Part shown: positions 1 to 8,576 of the stretch, one piece after another
Layout of the letters: each line of letters opens with the position of its first letter
Numbering within the stretch: the stretch's first letter is position 1
Assembly: GCA_934445015.1 (NCBI GenBank)
Contig: CAKSDJ010000023.1
Coordinates: 1 to 22,010 of the forward strand
Reading direction: 5' to 3'
DNA from: an uncultured Eubacteriales bacterium
Lineage (GTDB): Bacteria > Bacillota > Clostridia > Oscillospirales > Acutalibacteraceae
DNA: 22,010 bases
Program-made: the position numbers and the translations under genes
Notes under the pieces: model-generated
The model's input: only the letters and a program-made list of their open reading frames with translations
What the model was told of the DNA's origin: nothing
The model's database searches: none

Positions 1-455
1 GCCCCAGCACCACCAGCAGCAGGATCCCGATGATTTTTAAAATCAGCAGACCCCACCCTGCGAAAAGCGATGAAAGCGGTCTTTTTAATAAGCTGTTGCC
101 AATTATACCAAGTATCGAGTGTGGCAAGCATATCGCCGCCGATCACGGTAAAAAAGTTATCGTTTATATACTCTTTTTTAAGCAGATTTACGGTATCAAC
201 AGTATAACTTTTACCTTCGCGTTCAAACTCTGCAAGGCAAAGTTCTGCCTTATAAAAATCGTTACACACAAGACGACACATTTCAATACGGTCGGTGTCG
301 CTTGCCAAAAAATCGCAGGATTTGTGCGGTGGAATTTTATCGGGTATGAGCAACACACGGTCAATAAAATCAAGTCCGCATACATATTCAAGCATTTGAT
401 AATGACCTATATGAAACGGATTAAAAGTGCCGCCGAAAATTGCAATATTTGACAT
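1..455 (-). CDS. nadD: Nicotinate-nucleotide adenylyltransferase NadD, 3' end cut by the window edge
   Basis: NadD adenylates nicotinate mononucleotide to deamido-NAD in NAD synthesis. From ATG at 455 the frame stays open for 151 codons to the window edge. Its N-terminus MSNIAIFGGTFNPFHIGHY carries the nucleotidyltransferase signature GGxFxPxHxGH. Later segments fit NadD: LLIPDKIPPHK, a REGKSYTVDTV stretch and the GGDMLATLDTWYNW region. The family is usually about 190-210 residues, so the end and the second nucleotide-binding motif lie outside. A GGTGA ribosome binding site sits four bases before ATG. The ATG shares one base with the yhbY stop codon (TAATG), so the two genes are probably translationally coupled. 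The last 10-20 codons (positions 1 to about 57) read poorly as NadD and may not belong to this gene; see findings. Confidence 0.9.
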   Translation of the reverse strand, partial: MSNIAIFGGTFNPFHIGHYQMLEYVCGLDFIDRVLLIPDKIPPHKSCDFLASDTDRIEMCRLVCNDFYKAELCLAEFEREGKSYTVDTVNLLKKEYINDNFFTVIGGDMLATLDTWYNWQQLIKKTAFIAFRRVGSADFKNHRDPAAGGAG

Positions 456-748
456 TACTTCACCAATTTTATTGTTTTATTATTTTTGCTTTCACGGTAT
501 AAAACAAACCGTGAACCTATTACCTGAACAACATCCGCACCGACTTGGCTTGCTATTTTATCTGCCGCAACTCGCGAACTGTCGGGACTTGTTTCAAGAA
601 CACGCAGTTTAATCAGCTCACGCGCTTCAAGCGCACCGTCGACCTGTGCTATGAGTTGTTCTGAAATACCGCCCTTGCCTATCTGTAATATAGTTTCATA
701 AGTATTTGCCATACCGCGCAATTGCGCTCTTTGTCTGCTGTTTAACAT
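455..748 (-). CDS. yhbY: CRS1/YhbY-domain RNA-binding protein
   Basis: A 97-residue single-domain protein of the CRS1/YhbY (CRM) family. These are small proteins that bind pre-50S ribosomal particles and help ribosome assembly. The start MLNSRQRAQLRGMAN matches the usual LTGKQRxxLRxxA opening. It is followed by the GKGG loop (residues 24-27), the ELIKLRVLE strand and the closing IGSRFVLYRES segment, which corresponds to the family's IGxxxVLYR. Length is typical (about 95-100). GAGGA lies six bases before ATG. The start overlaps the end of rdgB by 7 bp (ATGTTAA), and nadD starts on its stop codon. yhbY next to nadD is a common Firmicutes arrangement. Confidence 0.95.
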   Translation of the reverse strand: MLNSRQRAQLRGMANTYETILQIGKGGISEQLIAQVDGALEARELIKLRVLETSPDSSRVAADKIASQVGADVVQVIGSRFVLYRESKNNKTIKLVK

Positions 749-1350
749 TGATGTTCCTCATTTATAATATATTTTTTAAGTTCTTTTTTAAATAATTCAA
801 GTGCCTTGCCCCTGTGACTTATACTGTCTTTTTGTTCTGCCGTAAGTGTTGCAAAACACCCGAGTTCGCTTATAAAAAGCGGGTCATAACCGAAACCGCC
901 GTTGCCATGCGGCTCAAAGGCGATTTTACCGTAGCATTCACCCCTGACGGTAAATGATTTTCCGTTTGGAAAAACACAGGCAATTGCCGCTACATAATGA
1001 GCGGTGCGTTTTTCAGAAGGCACACCGTCAAGTTCTTTTAACAATTTTAAGTTATTTGACAAATCATTGCCGTGTTCGCCCGAATAACGTGCCGAATATA
1101 TACCCGGCGCACCTCCGAGATAATCAACACACAGACCGGAATCGTCTGCAACAGATATAAGACCTGTATTTTCAAGACCGGACCTTGCTTTGATTAAAGC
1201 GTTTTCTTCAAAAGTGGCACCGTCTTCAATCGGTTCTTCAAATTTACCGTTAAAATCTTTTTCTGACAGAACCGTAAAACCCATAGGAATCAATATGCGT
1301 TCAAGTTCGCAAAGTTTTTTTTGATTTTTTGTAGCAATAAAAATTTTCAT
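742..1350 (-). CDS. rdgB: RdgB/HAM1 family non-canonical purine NTP pyrophosphatase
   Basis: This enzyme hydrolyses ITP, dITP and XTP to monophosphates, keeping deaminated purines out of DNA and RNA. From ATG at 1350 it is 202 residues, typical for the family. Visible motifs are the N-terminal ATKNQKK substrate loop, the SVADDSGLCVDYLGGAPGIY block with catalytic Asp residues, the SARYSG motif, FGYDPLF near residue 150, and SHRGKAL, which contacts the base, near the C-terminus. The frame can be extended 12 bp to a TTG at 1362. That TTG overlaps the likely ribosome binding site GGTGA, which lies properly spaced before the ATG, so the ATG is preferred. The gene lies 33 bp downstream of ftsY and overlaps yhbY by 7 bp. 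Confidence 0.95.
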   Translation of the reverse strand: MKIFIATKNQKKLCELERILIPMGFTVLSEKDFNGKFEEPIEDGATFEENALIKARSGLENTGLISVADDSGLCVDYLGGAPGIYSARYSGEHGNDLSNNLKLLKELDGVPSEKRTAHYVAAIACVFPNGKSFTVRGECYGKIAFEPHGNGGFGYDPLFISELGCFATLTAEQKDSISHRGKALELFKKELKKYIINEEHQC

Positions 1351-1383
1351 ACTAATCACCAAAGCAATTTTTTACTGATAAAA

Positions 1384-2298
1384 TCAATTTTCAGTATCAA
1401 AAATACCGTCGGCAAATTCTTTGGCATTAAAGGGCTGGAGATCGTCTATCCCCTCGCCTACGCCGACGTATTTTACCGGTATGCCGAGTTCATTGTGAAT
1501 TGAAATTACAATTCCGCCCTTTGCAGTGCCGTCAAGTTTGGTGAGCACAATACCCGTTATATCGGCAACATTTTTAAACTCACGCGCCTGATTTACCGCA
1601 TTTTGACCGGTTGCCGCATCGAGTACCAACAACGTTTCAACAGCGGCATCAGGCAGTTCGCGTCTGATTACACGGTATATTTTTGCGAGTTCATCCATAA
1701 GGTGTTTTTTATTATGCAATCTGCCTGCGGTGTCGCATATAACGACATCGGCACCCCTTGCTTTGGCTGACGCTATTGTATCAAAAACAACAGATGCCGG
1801 ATCCGAGCCCTCAACACTTTTTACCATTGTAACCTGTGCCCTGTCAGCCCATACGCCCAACTGGTCGATCGCCGCTGCACGGAATGTATCCGCAGCGCCC
1901 AAAAACACCTTTTTACCCTGCGACTTAAGCAGCATGGAAAGTTTGCCTATTGTGGTTGTTTTTCCGACGCCGTTTACGCCTATTACAAGAATGACCGAGG
2001 GTTTTGTTGTTAAATTGAGTGAAGTATCCTGACCTAACATCTCAATGATAATATCGTGCATCATTTGTTTGATTTCGGCAGGGTCTTTTATGCCGTTTTT
2101 CTTAACGCGTTCGCGCAACAAATCACATATTTTAACCGACGTTTCAACACCGACATCCGACATTACAAGAATTTCTTCAAGCTCCTCAAAAAGGTCCTCA
2201 TCAATTTTTGTGAAACTGTTTAAAACGCTTGTTATGCCGTCGGATATGCTTGCCCTTGTTTTTTGAAGGCCTGATTTGATCTTACTGAATAAACCCAT
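1384..2298 (-). CDS. ftsY: Signal recognition particle receptor FtsY
   Basis: FtsY is the SRP-receptor GTPase. It docks ribosome-SRP complexes at the membrane for co-translational insertion. The 304 residues contain the helical N domain (about 1-95) and the GTPase G domain. Motifs seen are the P-loop GVNGVGKT (107-114), DTFRAAA (137-143), DTAGR (189-193), TKLDG specificity motif (253-257) and the C-terminal GVGEGIDDLQPF. The long acidic A domain of Proteobacterial FtsY is absent. Only a short basic helix (MGLFSKIKSGLQKT) precedes the N domain, as in many Firmicutes, and it probably serves as the membrane-targeting helix. AAGGAG precedes the ATG by about ten bases. It lies 22 bp after smc, a standard smc-ftsY pairing. 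Confidence 0.97.
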   Translation of the reverse strand: MGLFSKIKSGLQKTRASISDGITSVLNSFTKIDEDLFEELEEILVMSDVGVETSVKICDLLRERVKKNGIKDPAEIKQMMHDIIIEMLGQDTSLNLTTKPSVILVIGVNGVGKTTTIGKLSMLLKSQGKKVFLGAADTFRAAAIDQLGVWADRAQVTMVKSVEGSDPASVVFDTIASAKARGADVVICDTAGRLHNKKHLMDELAKIYRVIRRELPDAAVETLLVLDAATGQNAVNQAREFKNVADITGIVLTKLDGTAKGGIVISIHNELGIPVKYVGVGEGIDDLQPFNAKEFADGIFDTEN

Positions 2299-2320
2299 TT
2301 AACAAATACTCCTTAAATAA

Positions 2321-5300
2321 TTACGCGCCTTGATTTTCAAGTATTTTTTTCTCGAGTTCGGCAACGTTAAGTTCTAATAATTTTGTAACTCCTTTTTCCT
2401 GCATAGTTACACCGTAAAGCATATCGGCTGCTTCCATTGTGCCTCTACGGTGTGTAACACATATAAACTGCGTTTTAAAATCCGAACGTTTCATATAATC
2501 GGCAAAACGGTCAACGTTTATATCGTCAAGCGCGGTGTCAACCTCATCAAGAAAACAAAACGGCGGGGCGTTTACTTTCATAATAGCGAAATATATTGAC
2601 AGGGCAACAAGCGCCTTTTCACCGCCCGAAAGTCCGTTAAGGCTCGGTACGTTTTTACCCGGCAATCGCGCCTCAATGTCTATGCCGCTCTCCAAAACGT
2701 TTTCAGGGTCGGTAAGTTTAAGTTCGGCATTGCCGCCGCCGAAAAGCTCCTGAAATGTTTTTGAGAATTTTTCATTTATTTTATTGAATCCGGTTATGAA
2801 CATTTCCTGCATTTGAGCGGTTAACTGATTTATGAGCTTGCGGAGTTCGGTACGTGCCTTTTCAACGTCCTCAACCTGTGCGGTCATAAAGTCATAACGT
2901 TCCTTAACCTCTTTATACTCTTCAATTGCAGATACGTTAACATTGCCGAGTGAACGTATTTTTGACTTTGTTTCGGCAAGTTGTTTTTTGGCATCGGCAG
3001 GCTTGTCAATTGAAACGGCAATATTTTCCGCTTCGCTTTTTGTAAGCTGATATTCATCGTACAACTGTTTTATAACGTCGTCATACTCTTTCAGCATAAC
3101 CTCTTTACGCTCGGTAAGACGCGCAAGTTCGCCGCCTATGCGTTCACGCTCAAGAGTACGCTCGCGTTCGCCCGATCTGAGTTCAATGCCTGATTTTTCA
3201 ACATTGTTGCGCTCATTCACCAACTTTTCAATATCTGTGTTAAAATCAACAATCTTGTGTTTAATGTCGTCAATTGCATCGGTGCGCGACGAAATATCGG
3301 CTTTAAGTTGCGATATTTTAAACGTAACAGCGGCAATCTCGGCATCGATTTCGGCCGTTCTTGCAGCGCGGTTAGAAATTGATTTTTCCAAATCGTCTGC
3401 AGAGTTTAAAAGCGCAGAACAATCTTTTTGATTCTCAATTATCTGAAGTTTAACGGCGGTGATATCGGCGGTAAGTGCCTCGCGTTTTTGAGATATATTA
3501 TCTCTGCCGCCTGTCATTGTGTCAATTTCGGACTGCAGCAACGATTTTTTTGCCTCAATTTCGGCAATTTGCTTTGCAGCATCATTTGACCTTTGATTCA
3601 GGAGATTTATTTTTTCTTCTGCGCCGTCGCGCTCCCCGGTCAAACTGTTTATAACATCGGTTGTATTTTTAATTAGACCATCAATTCGTTTAAGTTCTGC
3701 CAAAGCACGGATTTTGTCTTCATTTGCGTTGGTAAGGTCGGCTTTAACGGCAACAATATCAGCGTTGATCTCTGCAACCGAAGCAGTTTCTTTTTCAAGC
3801 AGATCAGCGGTTTCTTTTTGTTTCGCGGTGAGTTTTTCAATTTCTGCCTCAATGTTTTTTATATCGGCAGAGCGGCTTAAAAGTCCCGCCTGTTTTATAA
3901 GTGAACCGCCCGTAAACGAACCGCCAGGGTTAATGACCTGACCGTCAAGCGATACTACCTTTACGCGGTAATTATACTTTTTTGCCAAAGTGGTTGCACT
4001 GTCGATATCCTCGGTTACGACAGTTCCGCCGAGCAGATATTTTATTACCGTTTCGTACTTTTTATCAACATTTACAAGGTCTGATGCCACACCGACAAAA
4101 CCGAAAATATCTTCAAAACCGTTTTCGCCGTAGTCACGCGCCTTAATCGATGTTATCGGCAAAAAAGTTGCACGGCCTGCGTTGTTTGTTTTGAGATAAT
4201 TGATTGCGCGTTTTGCATCATTTTCGTTTTCGACAACAATATTCTGGATAGCGTTGCCGAGAGCGGTTTCAACAGCAACCGAATATTTTTTATCGACGCT
4301 AATAAGTTTTGAAATTGGTCCATGGATGCCGCGCAGTATTCCCTTTTGATTTTGCGTGACAATTTCTTTAACGGCACGCGAAAATCCTTCCATATTATTT
4401 TCAAGTTCTTTGAGAATCTGGGCACGGCGGTGTTTTGATTCTATATCAAGATGAAGTTCGTTGCTTTTTTGAGAAAGTTCAGCCAAAGCCGAATTTCTAT
4501 TCTCAAGACGCAGCTCATAACCCTTAATTGAATTTTGAAGTGATAAAATATTCTCTTCGGTTTTATCCAACAAGGTTTTTGTTTCATCAAAATCAGTTTG
4601 TAGATTTTGTTTTTGCAAGACATTGCTTTTGAGCAAATCTTTTACAATATCCCTGCGTGAATTTATCTCATCGATTGATGTGTTTGAAGTGGTCATTTCA
4701 ACGCGCAGATCGGAACTTTTTACAGACAGCGAATTCATAGTTTTGATTTGTTCTTCAATTTTACGTGATATGTCTTCACTGTCGCTTAAAAGCGAATTCA
4801 ACTGATTATTGAGTGAAGTCAGGTCTGCATTTAGATTATCAATTAAAACCGATTTTTGATTTGCCGAGTTACGCTTATCTTGGATCTCCTGTTTTGCTGT
4901 GCTGTCGGACAATTCAAGACTTGCTTTTTCGGTCTTTAAGCGTTCAATCGTTTCATTGTTATGTAAAATATCGTTATTTAAAACCGAAATTTCACCTTCA
5001 AATTTAACCGATTCCTCATTATTGGAAGCAATTTTTGCCCTGATATTCTCTATCTGAGACGTTATTTGCGTAAATTGGGCGGTGTTTTGCTCGGATTTTA
5101 TATCAAATTCGCTTAAGGCATTTTCAATTTCTTTGTATTGAAGTTGTGCCGCTGCGATTTTACTCTCCTGAGCACGAAGGATATCTTTTGAATTGTTCAA
5201 CGTGTAAAGCCATAAACTGATTTCAAGCTGTTTTTTATCTTCGGCAAGTTCCAGAAATTTTTCGGCTTTTTTGCTTTGTTCTGCCAAAGGACCTACACGC

Positions 5301-5899
5301 GCCTCAAGTTCATCTAAAATGTCTTTAAGCCGCAAAAGGTTGTCCTCGGCGGCAACAAGTTTGCGCTCCGCCTCGGTTTTGCGATATCTGTATTTGGAGA
5401 TACCCGACGCCTCTTCAAAAATATCGCGTCTTTCATCGGATTTTGTGCCGATAATATCGTCGATTTTGCCCTGCCCTATCATTGAATAACCGTCACGTCC
5501 GAGACCGGTATCCATAAACAACTCATGCACGTCTTTTAATCTGACAGAAACATTGTTGATTAAATATTCGCTTTCATGAGAACGGTAAAATCTGCGTGTA
5601 ATCGATACAAAATCATTATCAAAATTCAGAGTCCGGTCTGCGTTGTCGATATTAAGCGTTACCTCGCAAAAGCCGTGCGGACGGCGTGTATCAGTGCCGC
5701 CGAATATAACGTCCTCCATAGACTGACCGCGCAAACTTTTGGTAGACTGTTCGCCCAACACCCAGCGAACTGCGTCTGAAATGTTACTTTTTCCGCTGCC
5801 GTTCGGACCTACGACTGCAGTAATGCCGCGCCCGAATTTAAGTGTTGTTTTATCTGCAAAAGATTTGAAGCCCTGAATTTGGATAGAACTTAAAAGCAT
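2321..5899 (-). CDS. smc: Chromosome segregation protein SMC
   Basis: The SMC subunit of the SMC-ScpAB condensin, an ATP-driven loop extruder that organises and separates chromosomes. The 1192 residues match the family (about 1180-1190). Order: N-terminal ATPase half with Walker A GPNGSGKSN (31-39) and the LGEQSTKSLRG Q-loop region (48-58). The first long coiled coil spans about 175-515. The hinge is about 520-665, with GIHGPISKL at its start and GG pairs at 659-665. The second coiled coil runs to about 1040. The C-terminal ATPase half has the ABC signature LSGGEKALVALS (from 1090), Walker B FCFLDE (1114-1119) and THRRGTMEAAD. AAGGAG lies six bases before ATG, inside the last codons of the upstream radical SAM gene, whose stop is two bases away. 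scpA and scpB are not in the window. Confidence 0.98.
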   Translation of the reverse strand: MLLSSIQIQGFKSFADKTTLKFGRGITAVVGPNGSGKSNISDAVRWVLGEQSTKSLRGQSMEDVIFGGTDTRRPHGFCEVTLNIDNADRTLNFDNDFVSITRRFYRSHESEYLINNVSVRLKDVHELFMDTGLGRDGYSMIGQGKIDDIIGTKSDERRDIFEEASGISKYRYRKTEAERKLVAAEDNLLRLKDILDELEARVGPLAEQSKKAEKFLELAEDKKQLEISLWLYTLNNSKDILRAQESKIAAAQLQYKEIENALSEFDIKSEQNTAQFTQITSQIENIRAKIASNNEESVKFEGEISVLNNDILHNNETIERLKTEKASLELSDSTAKQEIQDKRNSANQKSVLIDNLNADLTSLNNQLNSLLSDSEDISRKIEEQIKTMNSLSVKSSDLRVEMTTSNTSIDEINSRRDIVKDLLKSNVLQKQNLQTDFDETKTLLDKTEENILSLQNSIKGYELRLENRNSALAELSQKSNELHLDIESKHRRAQILKELENNMEGFSRAVKEIVTQNQKGILRGIHGPISKLISVDKKYSVAVETALGNAIQNIVVENENDAKRAINYLKTNNAGRATFLPITSIKARDYGENGFEDIFGFVGVASDLVNVDKKYETVIKYLLGGTVVTEDIDSATTLAKKYNYRVKVVSLDGQVINPGGSFTGGSLIKQAGLLSRSADIKNIEAEIEKLTAKQKETADLLEKETASVAEINADIVAVKADLTNANEDKIRALAELKRIDGLIKNTTDVINSLTGERDGAEEKINLLNQRSNDAAKQIAEIEAKKSLLQSEIDTMTGGRDNISQKREALTADITAVKLQIIENQKDCSALLNSADDLEKSISNRAARTAEIDAEIAAVTFKISQLKADISSRTDAIDDIKHKIVDFNTDIEKLVNERNNVEKSGIELRSGERERTLERERIGGELARLTERKEVMLKEYDDVIKQLYDEYQLTKSEAENIAVSIDKPADAKKQLAETKSKIRSLGNVNVSAIEEYKEVKERYDFMTAQVEDVEKARTELRKLINQLTAQMQEMFITGFNKINEKFSKTFQELFGGGNAELKLTDPENVLESGIDIEARLPGKNVPSLNGLSGGEKALVALSIYFAIMKVNAPPFCFLDEVDTALDDINVDRFADYMKRSDFKTQFICVTHRRGTMEAADMLYGVTMQEKGVTKLLELNVAELEKKILENQGA

Positions 5900-5901
5900 T
5901 A

Positions 5902-6894
5902 TTATCTCCTTTCGACTCTGATGCTGTAATCATTGAGATTGCTGTCGGTTTTAACCTTGCATTGAAAACCGAGTTCATTTAGTTTTACAATGTTATTTTT
6001 ATGCTGCCCTATCATTTTTGAAACAGATGAAGGATTAACGTATATATTATACTCACCCTGTGTATCTACGGTTTGCAAAACCTTGTCTAACAGGATTTTC
6101 GAATGACAGAGTTCGCTGAATGCGGGATGCCACGGGCCTGCAATATAACTGTCGCTCTCTATTGAATGTAAACCGAGCCGTATGACGTTTATACCGGCAT
6201 TTTTAAACATAACAAGTAACTTTGAACAAAGTGTCACAGCCTCCTCAAGTGTTTGAGGTTTATATTTTTTATCATAATAAAGTGCAGCCAAATCGGTGTT
6301 TTTAAGCACTATTGTGGGATAAATTCTTACCGTATCGGGCTGTAATTCAATTATTTTTTCTGCTGTTGATATGTCATAATCGGGGCAGTCATTGAAAAGA
6401 CCCGTCATCATTTGCAAGCCTAACTCAAACCCGTATTCCTTAATCATTTTTGAAGAACTGACAACGTCGGCAACGGTGTGACCCCTGTTATTGCTGCGCA
6501 AAACCTTATCGTTAAGGCTTTGCGCACCGAGTTCAATAGAAGTTACACCGTATTCTTTAAGAAGTGAAAGAATTTTGTTATCAATAGCGTCGGGCCGCGT
6601 TGAAATTCTGATACCCGAAACAATCCGGTTTTTAACAAATGAGTTGGCGGTTTTGAGTAATTCAAGCATATAATTGCTGTTGATTGCGGTAAAACTGCCG
6701 CCGAAAAAAGCAATCTCGGTATTAAGTGGGTCAAAATTCGGTGATTTTGCAGCAACTCTTACCGCATTTATAACGTCGCCTGACTGAGGCGCAGAGTTTA
6801 TGCCTGTTATGTAGCGCTGATTGCAAAAACTGCACATATTAGGGCAACCTATGTGCGGCACAAAAACAGATATATTTGCATGGCGCGTTGTCAT
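5902..6894 (-). CDS. Elp3-like radical SAM protein of unknown function
   Basis: A 330-residue radical SAM enzyme expected to bind a [4Fe-4S] cluster and S-adenosylmethionine. The cluster motif is CPNMCSFC with Cys17, Cys21 and Cys24 (CX3CX2C). It is followed by the FGGSF glycine motif (64-68), the RISTRPDAI strand and ELGAQSLNDKVL. This pattern resembles the radical SAM half of Elp3 and the YhcC/Radical_SAM_C group. The acetyltransferase (GNAT) domain of Elp3 is absent: the protein ends about 110 residues after the barrel. The start overlaps the rnc stop (ATGA) with GGGTGA just upstream, and smc follows after two bases. A gene of this kind between rnc and smc is recurrent in Clostridia to my knowledge, which suggests an RNA-related role, but the substrate is unknown. 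Confidence 0.85.
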   Translation of the reverse strand: MTTRHANISVFVPHIGCPNMCSFCNQRYITGINSAPQSGDVINAVRVAAKSPNFDPLNTEIAFFGGSFTAINSNYMLELLKTANSFVKNRIVSGIRISTRPDAIDNKILSLLKEYGVTSIELGAQSLNDKVLRSNNRGHTVADVVSSSKMIKEYGFELGLQMMTGLFNDCPDYDISTAEKIIELQPDTVRIYPTIVLKNTDLAALYYDKKYKPQTLEEAVTLCSKLLVMFKNAGINVIRLGLHSIESDSYIAGPWHPAFSELCHSKILLDKVLQTVDTQGEYNIYVNPSSVSKMIGQHKNNIVKLNELGFQCKVKTDSNLNDYSIRVERR

Positions 6895-7574
6895 ATAGAT
6901 TCACCCATAAGTTTTAAGGCTTGTTTTGCTGCCATTTGTTCGGCCTGTTTTTTACTTTTGCCGACACCGCTGCCGATTGTGTTTGAATTCAGACGCACTT
7001 CTACCGTAAACGACTTATCGTGGTCGGGTCCGCTTTCGGAAATAAGCACATAGGTAACGTTTTCTTCCGGGTTGCGCTGAATTATCTCTTGCAGGTTTGT
7101 TTTGTAATCTTTAAAAGCGTCTTCATCGCAATGGTGTTTTAAATCGCGAAGCACCGTAGCGGTAACGTGTTTTCTTGCGGCGTCCATACCGCCGTCAAGA
7201 TAAATTGCGGCGAGTACCGCTTCAAAAGCGTCTGCCAAAATAGAGTCGCGCTCTCTGCCGCCGTTTTTATCCTCACCCTTGCCTAACTTTAAATAGTCGC
7301 CGATACACAACTCGCGTGAAAAAGCACAGAGTGATTTTTCGCATACCAATGATGCGCGAAGCCGAGTAAGTTCACCCTCAGGCATATCGGGATACTTTTT
7401 GTAAATATGCTCGGATACAATTATTGAAAGCACAGAGTCGCCCAAAAATTCAAGACGCTCATTTGAGTGCATTGCACCCTTCATTTCATTTGCATAGGAC
7501 GAGTGCACCAACGCATTTTCAAGAAGTCCAATATTTTTAAATTTATAATTCAGTTTGGTTTCAAGTGAATCCAT
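6891..7574 (-). CDS. rnc: Ribonuclease III
   Basis: RNase III cleaves double-stranded RNA. It processes rRNA precursors and degrades structured or antisense-paired transcripts. Of 227 residues, about 1-150 form the nuclease domain. It carries the signature NERLEFLGD (38-46), including acidic Glu42 and Asp46, and the second acidic pair Asp115 and Glu118 in ADAFEAVLAAIYLDGG. Residues about 157-225 are a double-stranded RNA-binding domain with the typical GKSKKQAEQMAAKQAL helix. Length and layout are normal. GGAG lies ten bases before the ATG, inside the end of plsX six bases upstream. The stop overlaps the next start as ATGA. Confidence 0.97.
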   Translation of the reverse strand: MDSLETKLNYKFKNIGLLENALVHSSYANEMKGAMHSNERLEFLGDSVLSIIVSEHIYKKYPDMPEGELTRLRASLVCEKSLCAFSRELCIGDYLKLGKGEDKNGGRERDSILADAFEAVLAAIYLDGGMDAARKHVTATVLRDLKHHCDEDAFKDYKTNLQEIIQRNPEENVTYVLISESGPDHDKSFTVEVRLNSNTIGSGVGKSKKQAEQMAAKQALKLMGESI

Positions 7575-7580
7575 TTTAAA

Positions 7581-8576
7581 TTACTCCGATTTAATTATAT
7601 TTTCGCTGATTGTGTTAATAACATTTTTTTCTGTGAAAATTATCGCCTGTTTTACAGCGTTTTTGATTGCCTTTGCATCGGAACTGCCATGTGCCTTAAT
7701 AACCGGTTTTGATACGCCCAAAAGCGGAGCGCCGCCTACCTCGGAACTGTCCATCATTGATTTGAGACCGTACAAATCTTTTTTTATAATTAAGGCGGCA
7801 ATCTTGTTGAAAATGTTTTTGTACAAGACATTTTTAATCATTTTAAAAAGTACCGAACCGGTACCCTCTATAAGTTTGAGGGCAATATTGCCGGTATAAC
7901 CGTCGGTAATTACGGCATCGCATACGCCTTTAGGCATCTCACGTGACTCAATGTTGCCCACAAAGTTTACAGGTGCTTCCTTTAACAGTTTGTATGCCTC
8001 GACCCTTAAAGTGTCGCCTTTTGTATCCTCGGTGCCGATGTTAAGCAATCCTATTTTAGGATTCTCTATCCCCTCGACTTTTTCAAGATATACGCTTGAC
8101 ATAATACCGAACTGCGCTAACATTTCGGGGCGGCATTCTGAATTTGCGCCCATATCCATAAGCATATAATGACCTTCGGGCGACGGAATGAGTCCGCCGA
8201 GTGCGGGCCTTTTAATGCCTTTTATGCGTTTTACCATAAGGGTTCCGCCTACAACTATTGCACCGGTTGAACCTGCCGATACAAATGCGTCGGCGCGGCC
8301 TTCGCAAAGTTCTTTAAAAGCGAGTGCCATTGATGAATTTGAGTGTGCTTTTAAAATCGACGTAGGGTCATCGTGCATAGTAATTACGTCATCGGTATCA
8401 ACAATAGTAAGATTGCCGTGAAATTTTAAATTGTTATCACTTATAATTTTTTCAATCTCGGATTGTTTGCCTGCAAGCGTAATTTCAGTATTAAAGCAAA
8501 CCGAAGCGTCTGACGCACCCTTAACTATTTCAAAAGGCGCGTTATCACCGCCGTAAGCGTCTATAACTATTCTCAT
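7581..8576 (-). CDS. plsX: Phosphate acyltransferase PlsX
   Basis: PlsX converts acyl-ACP and phosphate to acyl-phosphate, the acyl donor for PlsY in phospholipid synthesis. It acts as a peripheral membrane protein. The 331 residues start MRIVIDAYGGDNAPFEIV with the family's conserved GGD.AP motif. Other landmarks are DPTSILKAHSNSSMALAF, FVSAGSTGAIVVGG, MLMDMGANSECRPEML, GLLNIGTE and ITDGYTGNIALKLIEG. Length is typical (about 330-345). GGAGG lies ten bases before ATG inside trmFO, and the start overlaps the trmFO stop (ATGA). In many Firmicutes acpP lies between plsX and rnc; here rnc follows after only six bases. Confidence 0.97.
   Translation of the reverse strand: MRIVIDAYGGDNAPFEIVKGASDASVCFNTEITLAGKQSEIEKIISDNNLKFHGNLTIVDTDDVITMHDDPTSILKAHSNSSMALAFKELCEGRADAFVSAGSTGAIVVGGTLMVKRIKGIKRPALGGLIPSPEGHYMLMDMGANSECRPEMLAQFGIMSSVYLEKVEGIENPKIGLLNIGTEDTKGDTLRVEAYKLLKEAPVNFVGNIESREMPKGVCDAVITDGYTGNIALKLIEGTGSVLFKMIKNVLYKNIFNKIAALIIKKDLYGLKSMMDSSEVGGAPLLGVSKPVIKAHGSSDAKAIKNAVKQAIIFTEKNVINTISENIIKSE

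Noticed and set aside
30..452. 140-codon open frame on the plus strand
   Set aside because: It lies wholly antisense to nadD, whose protein motifs are clear. Its translation shows no recognisable domain, and no plus-strand ribosome binding site supports it.
3100..5300. Repetitive Lys/Glu/Asp-rich and Ser-rich frames suggesting a repeat protein or low-complexity element
   Set aside because: These are the coiled-coil arms of SMC and their antisense readings. No tandem DNA repeat is visible.
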